Positions 1-5,793 of a DNA stretch of 6,431 bases are shown here, piece after piece (positions within the stretch are counted from its first letter, which is position 1; each line of letters opens with the position of its first letter). The notes under the pieces are model-generated. The model saw only the letters and a program-made list of their open reading frames with translations. It was not told the DNA's origin and made no database searches. The stretch is from JBCDBH01 sp039184055 (GTDB lineage: Bacteria; Acidobacteriota; Thermoanaerobaculia; Multivoradales; J023): the NCBI GenBank assembly GCA_039184055.1, contig JBCDBH010000341.1, positions 1 to 6,431 of the forward strand. Reading direction: 5' to 3'. The position numbers and the translations under genes are program-made.

Positions 1-276
1 GTCTCGGCGGCAGAGCTGAGAATCGCCCAGTTTTGTGCGCCGGTTGCAGATATGCCGAATCGTCTCCACCGCTTCGTTGTCGGTATCGCTTCCCTGGAGA
101 AATCGACAATTGCGCCCGATCACATCGTCCGAGCCGTAACCGGTCACCGTTTCGAAGGTCCTGTTGGCGTACACCAACGGCATGTCCTCTTGGGTCGCGT
201 CGGCGATCGTGACGCCATTGCTGATGTGATCGAAGACCTCGGTCAAGGCGGACGGCGGAAGAAAGGTGTCAGGCAT
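1..276 (-). CDS. LOV/PAS blue-light sensor protein, N-terminal fragment (3' end beyond window)
   Basis: This open frame gives 92 residues from ATG at 276 and runs off the window. It carries a flavin-binding LOV (PAS) domain: a PAS start around residues 10-45 (FDHISNGVTIAD, then YANRTFETVTGY) and the diagnostic GRNCRFLQG at 54-62, with photoactive cysteine C57. In known LOV proteins this cysteine forms a light-driven adduct with FMN. A GAGGAG Shine-Dalgarno lies at 286-291, 9 bases before the ATG. The frame begins 29 bases after the 308-residue helical protein ends, so the two probably share a transcript. The segment aligned to the usual NYRKDG motif reads LCRRD at 88-92, so the flavin-contacting Asn is not seen, although alignment at the edge is uncertain. 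The output domain (kinase, GGDEF, STAS or none) lies outside. The LOV call is strong; full function is unknown. Confidence 0.88.
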   Translation of the reverse strand, partial: MPDTFLPPSALTEVFDHISNGVTIADATQEDMPLVYANRTFETVTGYGSDDVIGRNCRFLQGSDTDNEAVETIRHICNRRTKLGDSQLCRRD

Positions 277-305
277 GGTCAGAATCTCCTCGGGTCAGAT
301 CGCGC

Positions 306-1232
306 TCAGCCGACCACGGAGCCTCGATTCAGCTCGAGCAGTCGCGTCAGAACCGTGTTCACATCCTGCCCGGCTCGCACCCGAGCATCGAGCTCGAGGT
401 CGTACCCTTGCAGCGCGTGAAGCGCGGTCATCGTGCTCACCGGCAAGGCGGCATGAGGCTGCATCTCGGCGAGAATCACGATCAGCTCACCCATGGCTTC
501 GCGATCGTGCTCGACCAGCTCGGAGCGCCGGTTGACGTCCCAGAGCAAGGAGGCGTACGTGGCGAGGTCCTGCCACAACACCCGCGCTCCCTCGGGACTG
601 CCCTCGCTCGCCCAATCACGAATACGGGCGTGAAGCTGATTGGCGGTCAGCCGGTCGGCGACGCGTAGATGCCGAAACTCGGGCTTGCAGACCAACATCG
701 CGAACGATGTCGCGCCCGTCCGAAGCTTGGCCTTGTCGTCGTCTCGATGGAGCTCTTCGGCTTCCTCGATAGCACGACGGAATTTACCGATCACCCGGCG
801 TGCACCCAGCGACCGTTCGAGCTGATCGCTCGGTGGCGCCGCGGGCGACAATCGGCAGGCATCGGCCAAGCTCGCGTCGAGAGCCCGTAGGCCCCGCGTC
901 AGCTTGTTGAGCATGCGCTCGGCGGTCAGTAAGTAGGGCGCCGGTTGATCCGCATCGACCGGCAGCTTCCGTTGACCACGGAGCTGTGAATGAATGATGA
1001 AAGCCAAGTCGGCGAGCTCGTCTCGGCGACGGGGCGACGTGGGCAAAGCCTCACGTCCCCCGTTCTCGAGAGCACCGAGCAAACCGCACGCTCGCCCGAT
1101 CAGGTCGTCGACCGGCGTCAACAAATCGCGACGCAAGATCTCGACCGGCTCGGAATCGAACGCAGCGACGTCTAGGATCTCGGCTGCTTCGACGAGCTCA
1201 CCAACTCGACGCTGGATCGTCTCGACATCCAT
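306..1232 (-). CDS. Uncharacterised, probably all-helical cytoplasmic protein
   Basis: I do not recognise a family for this 308-residue protein. The sequence is rich in Leu, Ala, Arg, Glu and Asp with few glycines, which suggests mostly alpha-helix. There is no signal peptide or membrane segment, and I see no kinase, GTPase, HD or zinc motif. The N-terminus (MDVETIQRRVGELVEAAEIL) looks amphipathic. Charged helix-like stretches recur near residues 150-170 and in the last 60 residues. I chose the ATG at 1232; a TTG at 1250 would add six residues, and neither has a good Shine-Dalgarno. The frame follows the second Roadblock-like gene by 25 bases (7 if TTG is used) and precedes the LOV gene by 29. 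It is therefore probably co-transcribed with both. A partner or effector for the Roadblock-like proteins is possible but is only inference from context. Confidence 0.75.
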   Translation of the reverse strand: MDVETIQRRVGELVEAAEILDVAAFDSEPVEILRRDLLTPVDDLIGRACGLLGALENGGREALPTSPRRRDELADLAFIIHSQLRGQRKLPVDADQPAPYLLTAERMLNKLTRGLRALDASLADACRLSPAAPPSDQLERSLGARRVIGKFRRAIEEAEELHRDDDKAKLRTGATSFAMLVCKPEFRHLRVADRLTANQLHARIRDWASEGSPEGARVLWQDLATYASLLWDVNRRSELVEHDREAMGELIVILAEMQPHAALPVSTMTALHALQGYDLELDARVRAGQDVNTVLTRLLELNRGSVVG

Positions 1233-1257
1233 GACGAGGCTATCGATCAACGATCAA

Positions 1258-1653
1258 TCAGACCGTGGCACCTTCGACGATGCCGCGCGACTTGACCACG
1301 AAGAGACCCAGATTGACGTCGGCGCGGCTGATCACCGCGAAGACGATTCCAGGGTTGTGGGGAAGACGGCTGAAGTAATGCCACAAATTGCGCGACGAGA
1401 TCATGATCTCGCGGAAATAGCGTTCGTCCGACTGCACGCCACGCGAGTTCTTGAACAGCCGTTCGATGCTGAGCACCATGTCACCTTCGAACATTTCCTT
1501 GGTGGCGGGCGCGAGCAGATCGAGCACGGCCTGCGGGTGCGAGTCGACCGTATTCATGCCCAGCATCATGCCGCTGTTCATATCCACGATTCCCGCGGCC
1601 ACGGCCTTCGGCACGTCCATCATCGCTTGTTTGATCGTCGCGTCGACACTCAT
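1258..1653 (-). CDS. Roadblock/LC7-like small protein, copy 1
   Basis: This 131-residue protein is about 86% identical to the copy at 1974-2369, with 18 differences and no gaps. The pattern fits a Roadblock/LC7 fold: a first strand with a turn (AVAAGIVDMNSGMMLG, 17-32), a central helix 40-57, a second strand segment 58-70, NLWHYF at 89-94, and a C-terminal strand pair ending ADVNLGLFVV at 111-120. Bacterial Roadblock proteins usually dimerise and bind small Ras-like GTPases (as MglB does MglA); no GTPase is visible here. ATG at 1653 was chosen because an AGGGGA Shine-Dalgarno sits just upstream and because the start matches the paralogue. An in-frame ATG at 1770 with a GGAAGGAG site would add 39 mostly basic and polar residues. 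The family call rests on pattern recognition and needs a profile search. Confidence 0.8.
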   Translation of the reverse strand: MSVDATIKQAMMDVPKAVAAGIVDMNSGMMLGMNTVDSHPQAVLDLLAPATKEMFEGDMVLSIERLFKNSRGVQSDERYFREIMISSRNLWHYFSRLPHNPGIVFAVISRADVNLGLFVVKSRGIVEGATV

Positions 1654-1675
1654 ACAGGTTCCCCTTTTGGCTTGC

Positions 1676-1733
1676 CTCACGCGTCGCGCACACCGAGATC
1701 GGTTGCGATCCAGCGAACCTCGCGTCGCGTGAG
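1676..1733 (-). promoter_or_regulatory. Long imperfect inverted repeat in the leader of copy 1
   Basis: The arms 1676-1688 (ctcacgcgtcgcg) and 1721-1733 (cgcgtcgcgtgag) pair at 12 of 13 positions with one central T-T mismatch, around a 32-base loop. The stem lies just upstream of the ribosome-binding site of the gene starting at 1653. It could affect access to that site or mRNA stability, but function is inferred. Confidence 0.5.
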
Positions 1734-1737
1734 AGCT

Positions 1738-1761
1738 ACGGTCCTCTTCCCAAAGGACCGT
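1738..1761 (-). promoter_or_regulatory. Perfect 8-bp hairpin in the leader of copy 1
   Basis: acggtcct (1738-1745) and aggaccgt (1754-1761) are perfect inverted repeats with an 8-base loop. No T-run follows on the minus strand, so it is a poor intrinsic terminator. It falls between the upstream Shine-Dalgarno/ATG at 1770 and the main start at 1653, where it could separate two alternative translation starts. Confidence 0.5.
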
Positions 1762-1806
1762 CCATGACATTGAGCTCCTTCCCAAGAGCCACGATAGGTC
1801 AGATGA

Positions 1807-1823
1807 TTAGTATCCCTTACTAA
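1807..1823. promoter_or_regulatory. Operator-like palindrome between the Roadblock-like genes
   Basis: ttagta (1807-1812) and tactaa (1818-1823) are perfect inverted half-sites around a 5-base spacer. A smaller inverted repeat (ccatt/aatgg, 1824-1837) abuts it. Both lie 25-60 bases downstream of the promoter candidate for copy 1. This is the size and symmetry of a dimeric repressor site, but no regulator can be named. Confidence 0.35.
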
Positions 1824-1861
1824 CCATTCAGAAATGGCTTATTCGCCTTCCCGATGCTTGA

Positions 1862-1870
1862 GTTATACCA
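1862..1870 (-). promoter_or_regulatory. Extended -10 promoter candidate for copy 1 and downstream genes
   Basis: Read on the minus strand this is TGGTATAAC, a TGn extension plus five of six bases of the sigma-70 -10 consensus. No good -35 is present, but an A-tract (ccttttttgg on the plus strand, 1878-1887) lies just upstream, and the region is the most AT-rich in this gap. Transcription from here would give a leader of about 200 bases before the ATG at 1653. The rest of the 320-base gap holds the hairpins and palindromes listed separately and no convincing gene. Confidence 0.35.
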
Positions 1871-1931
1871 CGGCGGTCCTTTTTTGGATGTGGGGGGAAC
1901 TCCGCTGGTACGCGATCTCGATCGAAATCTG

Positions 1932-1960
1932 GGGGGCATACGACATCACCGCATGCCCCC
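1932..1960 (-). terminator. Terminator-like hairpin after Roadblock-like copy 2
   Basis: gggggcat (1932-1939) and atgccccc (1953-1960) form a perfect GC-rich 8-bp stem with a 13-base loop, starting 13 bases beyond the stop of the copy 2 gene. On the minus strand the bases after the stem (CAGATTTCGAT) hold only a short T-run, so termination may be partial. If it works, the second Roadblock-like gene needs its own promoter. Confidence 0.45.
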
Positions 1961-1973
1961 AAGCCTCATGGAA

Positions 1974-2369
1974 TCAAATCGATGCACGCTCCGTGATACC
2001 ACGCGCCTTGACGACGAAGAGACCAAGATTGACATCGGCCCGGCTGATCACGGCAAAAACGATTCCCGGGTTGTTGGACAGCCGACTAAAGTAATGCCAG
2101 AGATTCTTCGACGAAACGAGAATCTCCTGAAAGTACCGCTCATCGCTCTGCACCCCGCGAGCGTCCTTGAACAGGCGCTCGATGGTGAGCACCATGTCGC
2201 CTTCGAACATCTCCTTGGTGGCGGGAGCCAGCAAATCGAGCACCGCCTGTGGGTGGGAATCGACCGTATTCATCCCCAGCATCATGCCGCTGTTCATATC
2301 CACGACGCCCGCGGCCACGGCTTTCGGAACGTCCATCATCGCTTGTCTGATTGTTTCATCGACGGTCAT
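1974..2369 (-). CDS. Roadblock/LC7-like small protein, copy 2
   Basis: This 131-residue protein is the paralogue of the gene at 1258-1653. Residues 23-61 are identical in both, and changes gather at 62-99 and in the last ten residues (GITERASI here, GIVEGATV in the other copy). It shows the same Roadblock-like pattern: AVAAGVVDMNSGMMLG at 17-32, NLWHYFSRL at 89-97, and VISRADVNLGLFVV at 107-120. It lacks signal peptide, membrane span and cysteines, so it is probably cytoplasmic. ATG at 2369 is set by a strong GAGAGGAG Shine-Dalgarno and by the paralogue; a longer frame from 2411 has no comparable site. It stands alone, with 215 bases upstream and 320 downstream, and is probably its own transcript. 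A dimerising scaffold or GTPase-regulating role is inferred from the family. Confidence 0.82.
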   Translation of the reverse strand: MTVDETIRQAMMDVPKAVAAGVVDMNSGMMLGMNTVDSHPQAVLDLLAPATKEMFEGDMVLTIERLFKDARGVQSDERYFQEILVSSKNLWHYFSRLSNNPGIVFAVISRADVNLGLFVVKARGITERASI

Positions 2370-2584
2370 GTTCGAGCTCCTCTCATTGTTTGATCGAACG
2401 AAATCACGCACCGTTTCATCACGTTCGACGCCACAGCGACGACCTGGCAGCGTGACGAGACGCGCGCCGGATCATCTGAACCGGAAGCCCGAGCGTGGAG
2501 TCTCCGGATGCAGAATGTCCTGATTTGCAATCTTCAATCAATCTTATCCGAGATAACCGCGTCTTTGACCACTGAGAGGAGAAT
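2370..2584. other. Intergenic region upstream of Roadblock-like copy 2
   Basis: These 215 bases hold no convincing gene. The part nearest the ABC-phosphatase gene (2521-2560) is AT-rich. It contains a palindrome ttatc-cga-gataa (2544-2556) and a direct repeat caatctt at 2528-2534 and 2539-2545, an 11-base period. A promoter for copy 2 probably lies here, but I see no pair of -35/-10 elements good enough to call. I also see no clear terminator for the gene ending at 2585. Confidence 0.45.
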
Positions 2585-3925
2585 TCATGACGAAACGATT
2601 ATGCGCCCCTTACCGATCTCGCTGGCGAAGTGTTCGATAAAGGCGACCTGGCGGGCGCTCTGGATATACCACGGGTTGACCGAGCGCACGCGGCTGATGG
2701 CGTATTCGGCGTCCATCGAGCGAAACACCAAGTACACCGCGAGCATCGTGCCGGTGCGACCGAGCCCGGCTTTGCAATGCAGAATCACCGTCTGTTCGGC
2801 ATCCCGCCACTCATCGATCTTCTGACACAACGCCAGTGCCGCTTCGAAGGTCGGAACACCCATATCGACCATCGGTACGTGATGGCCTTCGATACCCCAC
2901 GGCTCGAGCATCGCGGGATCGAATGGCTCTTCGGTGAGCGTCACCAGCACCTTGCAACCGAGCACGGCAAGACGTTCGAGATCACCGTCGGTATGGCCGA
3001 GCAAGCCAGGTACAGGGGTACCGCCGAGCTCACCGGAGAGCAACCAGCCGAAACCGCGTGGTGGCGTCAGGGTACGGCGTGGACGTGGCTGCTTCTGCGA
3101 CGAACTCGGAGCCTCGACCGGATCGGGCACCAGCTCGACAGCGGGCTCACGAGGCTCTTCCTCTTTGGGCCAGGCATTGCCATAGGTCGCGAACTCTCGT
3201 CCGAGCTCGGTTTGTGGATGATGCAACACCGCGTGCGCCGCGCCTTCCTCGACCAGACGCCCGTCGACGAGCAGGCCGGCGTCGTCGGCCAGCTCACGGA
3301 CGAATTGCTGATTGTGCGTCACCATGAGCACCGCCGCGTGATCGCGAACGCGCCGCAGAAGCTCGATCATGCGTGCCTGTTCGTCAGCGCCGATATCGCG
3401 TAACGGCTCGTCGGCGAGCAAACAGACAGCTTCTTCCGGTGCCATCAATCGGGCCACGGAGAGACGTCGTTGCGCACCGAGTGAGAGGTCCAATACCGGT
3501 GCGTCGAGACGAGGCGCGAGCTCTTCCCAAAGACCGAGCGGCTCCAACACCCGATGAGCCAGGTCACGCTTCTCCGCCACCGTCAAGCGACGGTCTCCTC
3601 GCACGGTGGCAATCGCGTTTTCGAGCACGGTCGCGCGGTAGAGATGAGCCTTCTGCGCCAGGAGTGGCAAACGCGACGCGGCAGGCTCCGGGGGCGTGGC
3701 GAGCACATCCTCGCCTCCGATCCACACGTGCCCACGCCGCCAAAAAATCGGTAGCGCGTCGTTGAAACGACTGAGCGTCCGGAGAAACGTGCTCTTTCCC
3801 ACCCCTGCCGGGCCGATCAACGCATAGATCGTTCCCGGTCGTACGCGTAGATCGACCCCACGAAGAATCGTCTTGTCGTCGTACCCAGCCTCGATCCCTG
3901 CGGCGGCAAATACGAACTCGCCCAT
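2585..3925 (-). CDS. PstB-like ABC ATPase fused to a DUSP23-like protein phosphatase
   Basis: This 446-residue protein joins two enzymes. Residues 1-249 are an ABC ATPase closest in pattern to phosphate-importer PstB: Walker A GPAGVGKST (38-46, K44), Q-loop Q91, Walker B with D172 and E173, and H-loop H204. The signature reads LSLGA (147-151) instead of LSGGQ, and the D-loop lacks the usual SALD. Residues 250-290 form a Pro/Glu/Arg-rich linker. Residues 291-435 are a cysteine phosphatase resembling DUSP23/VHZ: FGWLLSGELGG near the start, likely general acid D354, and HCKAGLGRTGT with C384 and R390 (CX5R). ATG at 3925 is preferred over an adjacent TTG at 3928; the upstream AGGG is weak. The gene begins 24 bases after fur. 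No permease or binding protein is visible, so transport is doubtful; a phosphate-sensing or signalling role is a guess. Confidence 0.9.
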   Translation of the reverse strand: MGEFVFAAAGIEAGYDDKTILRGVDLRVRPGTIYALIGPAGVGKSTFLRTLSRFNDALPIFWRRGHVWIGGEDVLATPPEPAASRLPLLAQKAHLYRATVLENAIATVRGDRRLTVAEKRDLAHRVLEPLGLWEELAPRLDAPVLDLSLGAQRRLSVARLMAPEEAVCLLADEPLRDIGADEQARMIELLRRVRDHAAVLMVTHNQQFVRELADDAGLLVDGRLVEEGAAHAVLHHPQTELGREFATYGNAWPKEEEPREPAVELVPDPVEAPSSSQKQPRPRRTLTPPRGFGWLLSGELGGTPVPGLLGHTDGDLERLAVLGCKVLVTLTEEPFDPAMLEPWGIEGHHVPMVDMGVPTFEAALALCQKIDEWRDAEQTVILHCKAGLGRTGTMLAVYLVFRSMDAEYAISRVRSVNPWYIQSARQVAFIEHFASEIGKGRIIVSS

Positions 3926-3949
3926 CAAAACCCTGTCATCGCGCGAACC

Positions 3950-4330
3950 TCAGACATCTTCGGAACACTTCCGACAACGTCCGTAAAGCAGGATTTCGTG
4001 CTGCTCCAAGGAAAAGCCGTCGGGTACCAAATTGGGAAGACCGTCCAAACAACCCTCGATGTCATACACCCGGTTGCACTCGAGACACTCGAAATGATGG
4101 TGATGCGGCCGATCGGCGGGTTCGTAACGCGTCGGCCCGTTGGGCATTTCCACCGGCTCGAACACACCGCGCTCGACCCCGTCGTTGAGTGCGCGGTACA
4201 CGGTCGCGATACCGATTCCCGAGTCGCGCAGCTCTTCGCGGACCTCGTGAGCGGAAAGCGGCCCCTTGGCCGCTCGCACCACCGTTTCGACCGCATCGCG
4301 ATGTTTGGAACGTCGTCGAGCTTTTGTCAT
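3950..4330 (-). CDS. Fur-family metal-dependent transcriptional regulator
   Basis: This 126-residue protein has the full Fur layout. The winged helix spans about 1-70, with recognition helix residues IGIATVYRALNDGVERGVF at 39-57. The dimerisation and metal domain includes HHHHFECLEC (76-85) and H111 in FSLEQHEILLYGRC. C82, C85, C119 and C122 form the two CxxC pairs of a structural zinc site. Members act as dimers that repress genes for iron, zinc or manganese uptake or peroxide defence; sequence alone does not decide between Fur, Zur and PerR here. The short N-terminus (MTKARRRSKHRDAV) and four-histidine run are compatible with PerR or Fur. ATG at 4330 overlaps the photolyase stop by four bases (ATGA), implying translational coupling. 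It may control its own operon, though no clear Fur box is visible in the window. Confidence 0.93.
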   Translation of the reverse strand: MTKARRRSKHRDAVETVVRAAKGPLSAHEVREELRDSGIGIATVYRALNDGVERGVFEPVEMPNGPTRYEPADRPHHHHFECLECNRVYDIEGCLDGLPNLVPDGFSLEQHEILLYGRCRKCSEDV

Positions 4331-5793
4331 CGCAACAACCCTCGCAATTTCATCTTCCGTCGGGTGGCCTCAGACGTCATATAGCGTACCTTGCCGAAAA
4401 TCGGTCGCTCGGGTCCCCACGGTCGATCGTATCGCCCGAGCACCCAAGCGATGCCACCATAGCTATTGGGATCGCGACCATCGACGGCCCATTTGTTGTT
4501 GAGCTCGACCATGATCGCGAAGGCCTCACGCGGACTGGAACTCCAATGAAGGATCTTCTTACCCCATAGCATACGCAAGTAGTTGTGGATTCGGCCACTC
4601 TTCCGAAGCTCGATCTGGGCCAAATTCCACACTTCGTCATGCGTATCGGCGCGTTCGAAGGTCTCCAGGTCGTAGAGATGCTCGCGTGGGTCGTCGGCAT
4701 GCTCGGCGAGCGTCGCCTTCGCCCACTCGGGAAGACTGTCGTACGAGTCGTAGTCGGCGAGCCGCGCGCTGGTGTTGAAGCTGAGCTCACGCCAGGTGAC
4801 GAGCTCGTCGAGAAACGCCTCGCTCACCTCGCTCATGCCCCACCACCCCTCGCGTTGTCCACGGACTCTCTCGGCGGTATCGGCGGGCTGCCACCGCTCA
4901 CGTTCAATGATCCGCCCGAATACCTCGTGAGCCGATAGATGGCCATAATGCAACCACGGCGAGAGCTCAGAGCTGGCGCGCTCCTCGTAGTCGAGACGAT
5001 CGTCGAGATAGCGATCGAGCCGACGATCGAGAAAGGTCTCGAGCTGCTCGGCGGCGGCTCGGCTGCCGCCACGATACGACACGGTCGGAACCTCGTGATC
5101 GATCGGCAGTGCGGCGAGCGTGGCGGGGTCGTCGAGACTGTCGGGCGACGCGGCGGGCCACCGGTCGGCAATGTCGGTGGGCACCCGGTCGAGCACCGGT
5201 AGATCGACATCGACGAGCGGGTCGGCGAGCGGCACGTCCTCGAGATGCGTCAGCACGTGCTTCTGGATGAAGCGCCGCATGTCGACGGCACGTTTGTACA
5301 CCTTGTCGACGGCGTGTAGCGGCAGGAGGCCGTTGCCATCGACCGCCTCGAGCCGCGTGTCGAGCGTCGCTCCCGCCGCCGCGATCATCCGTGGCAAGAA
5401 GAAGCACGGATAGTCGTCGGTGATGACGATCGCGGCACGACGCGCCCACGCCTCGAGAAGCCCGCGCCCCTCGCCGACCTCGCGCTCGAACCACGGATAG
5501 TAGGTAACACGATGCTCAGCGAACGCGGCGGCATTGTCACGCATCCCGTCGAACACGAATTGATGCAGTCGATCGCTCGCCCACCGGTAGCCGACCCGTA
5601 ACCCCTCGAAGATCACCAGAGGTCGATCGAGCTCACGCGCCCACTCGACGGCGTGTTGGAGAGCGAAGTTGTAGCGCGCGCGGCGAAAGGCGGTCATCCA
5701 ATAAAGAACGTACTCGCCTTCGCCACGCACGGCGGCGTCCCCCACGCTCCGTATGCGAATCGCCGGTACCGTGGACGACGCCGGCCGGATCAC
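4327..5793 (-). CDS. phr: Class II cyclobutane pyrimidine dimer photolyase
   Basis: This 488-residue enzyme uses FAD and blue/near-UV light to split UV-induced pyrimidine dimers in DNA. The N-terminal Rossmann-like domain opens with YVLYWMTAFRRARYNFAL from residue 28, as in class II enzymes. The C-terminal FAD domain has NYLRMLWGKKILHW (404-417), DGRDPNSYGGIAW (438-450), then RPWGPERPIFGKVRYM. Tryptophans W389, W410 and W417 keep the 21 and 7 residue spacing of the class II electron-transfer set (W360, W381 and W388 in the Methanosarcina mazei enzyme), so the enzyme is probably active. GTG at 5793 was chosen because it overlaps the channel stop as GTGA, has GGTGA just upstream, and gives a normal family length. 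A longer start at 5901 would run 112 bases into the channel gene. The stop overlaps the fur start. Class II assignment is firm. Confidence 0.95.
   Translation of the reverse strand: MIRPASSTVPAIRIRSVGDAAVRGEGEYVLYWMTAFRRARYNFALQHAVEWARELDRPLVIFEGLRVGYRWASDRLHQFVFDGMRDNAAAFAEHRVTYYPWFEREVGEGRGLLEAWARRAAIVITDDYPCFFLPRMIAAAGATLDTRLEAVDGNGLLPLHAVDKVYKRAVDMRRFIQKHVLTHLEDVPLADPLVDVDLPVLDRVPTDIADRWPAASPDSLDDPATLAALPIDHEVPTVSYRGGSRAAAEQLETFLDRRLDRYLDDRLDYEERASSELSPWLHYGHLSAHEVFGRIIERERWQPADTAERVRGQREGWWGMSEVSEAFLDELVTWRELSFNTSARLADYDSYDSLPEWAKATLAEHADDPREHLYDLETFERADTHDEVWNLAQIELRKSGRIHNYLRMLWGKKILHWSSSPREAFAIMVELNNKWAVDGRDPNSYGGIAWVLGRYDRPWGPERPIFGKVRYMTSEATRRKMKLRGLLR

Noticed and set aside
994..1767. 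257-codon plus-strand open frame
   Set aside because: It is antisense to the first Roadblock-like gene and its neighbour; its His-rich product mirrors the reverse strand of a conserved gene. The similar plus-strand frame at 1854-2393 opposite copy 2 arises for the same reason.
1878..1887. CC(T)6GG element resembling a eukaryotic CArG box
   Set aside because: The genome is bacterial; the match is a chance A-tract and is relevant only as a possible upstream element for the promoter candidate.
1258..2369. Streptomyces-type conservon (sensor kinase, Roadblock, DUF742, GTPase)
   Set aside because: Only Roadblock-like proteins are present; no DUF742 protein, GTPase or conservon kinase is visible, so the comparison does not hold in this window.
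2544..2556. Fur box
   Set aside because: The palindrome ttatc-cga-gataa shares only partial gata/tatc character with the 19-base Fur consensus and is too short to call.
2550..2580. Possible sigma-28 (flagellar) promoter on the minus strand
   Set aside because: A GGATAA-like -10 is present but the upstream element has the wrong spacing and poor match, and there is no motility gene in the window.
2630..3403. 257-codon plus-strand open frame
   Set aside because: It lies wholly antisense to the ABC-phosphatase gene, which has clear motifs throughout; the frame is a shadow of GC-rich codon use.
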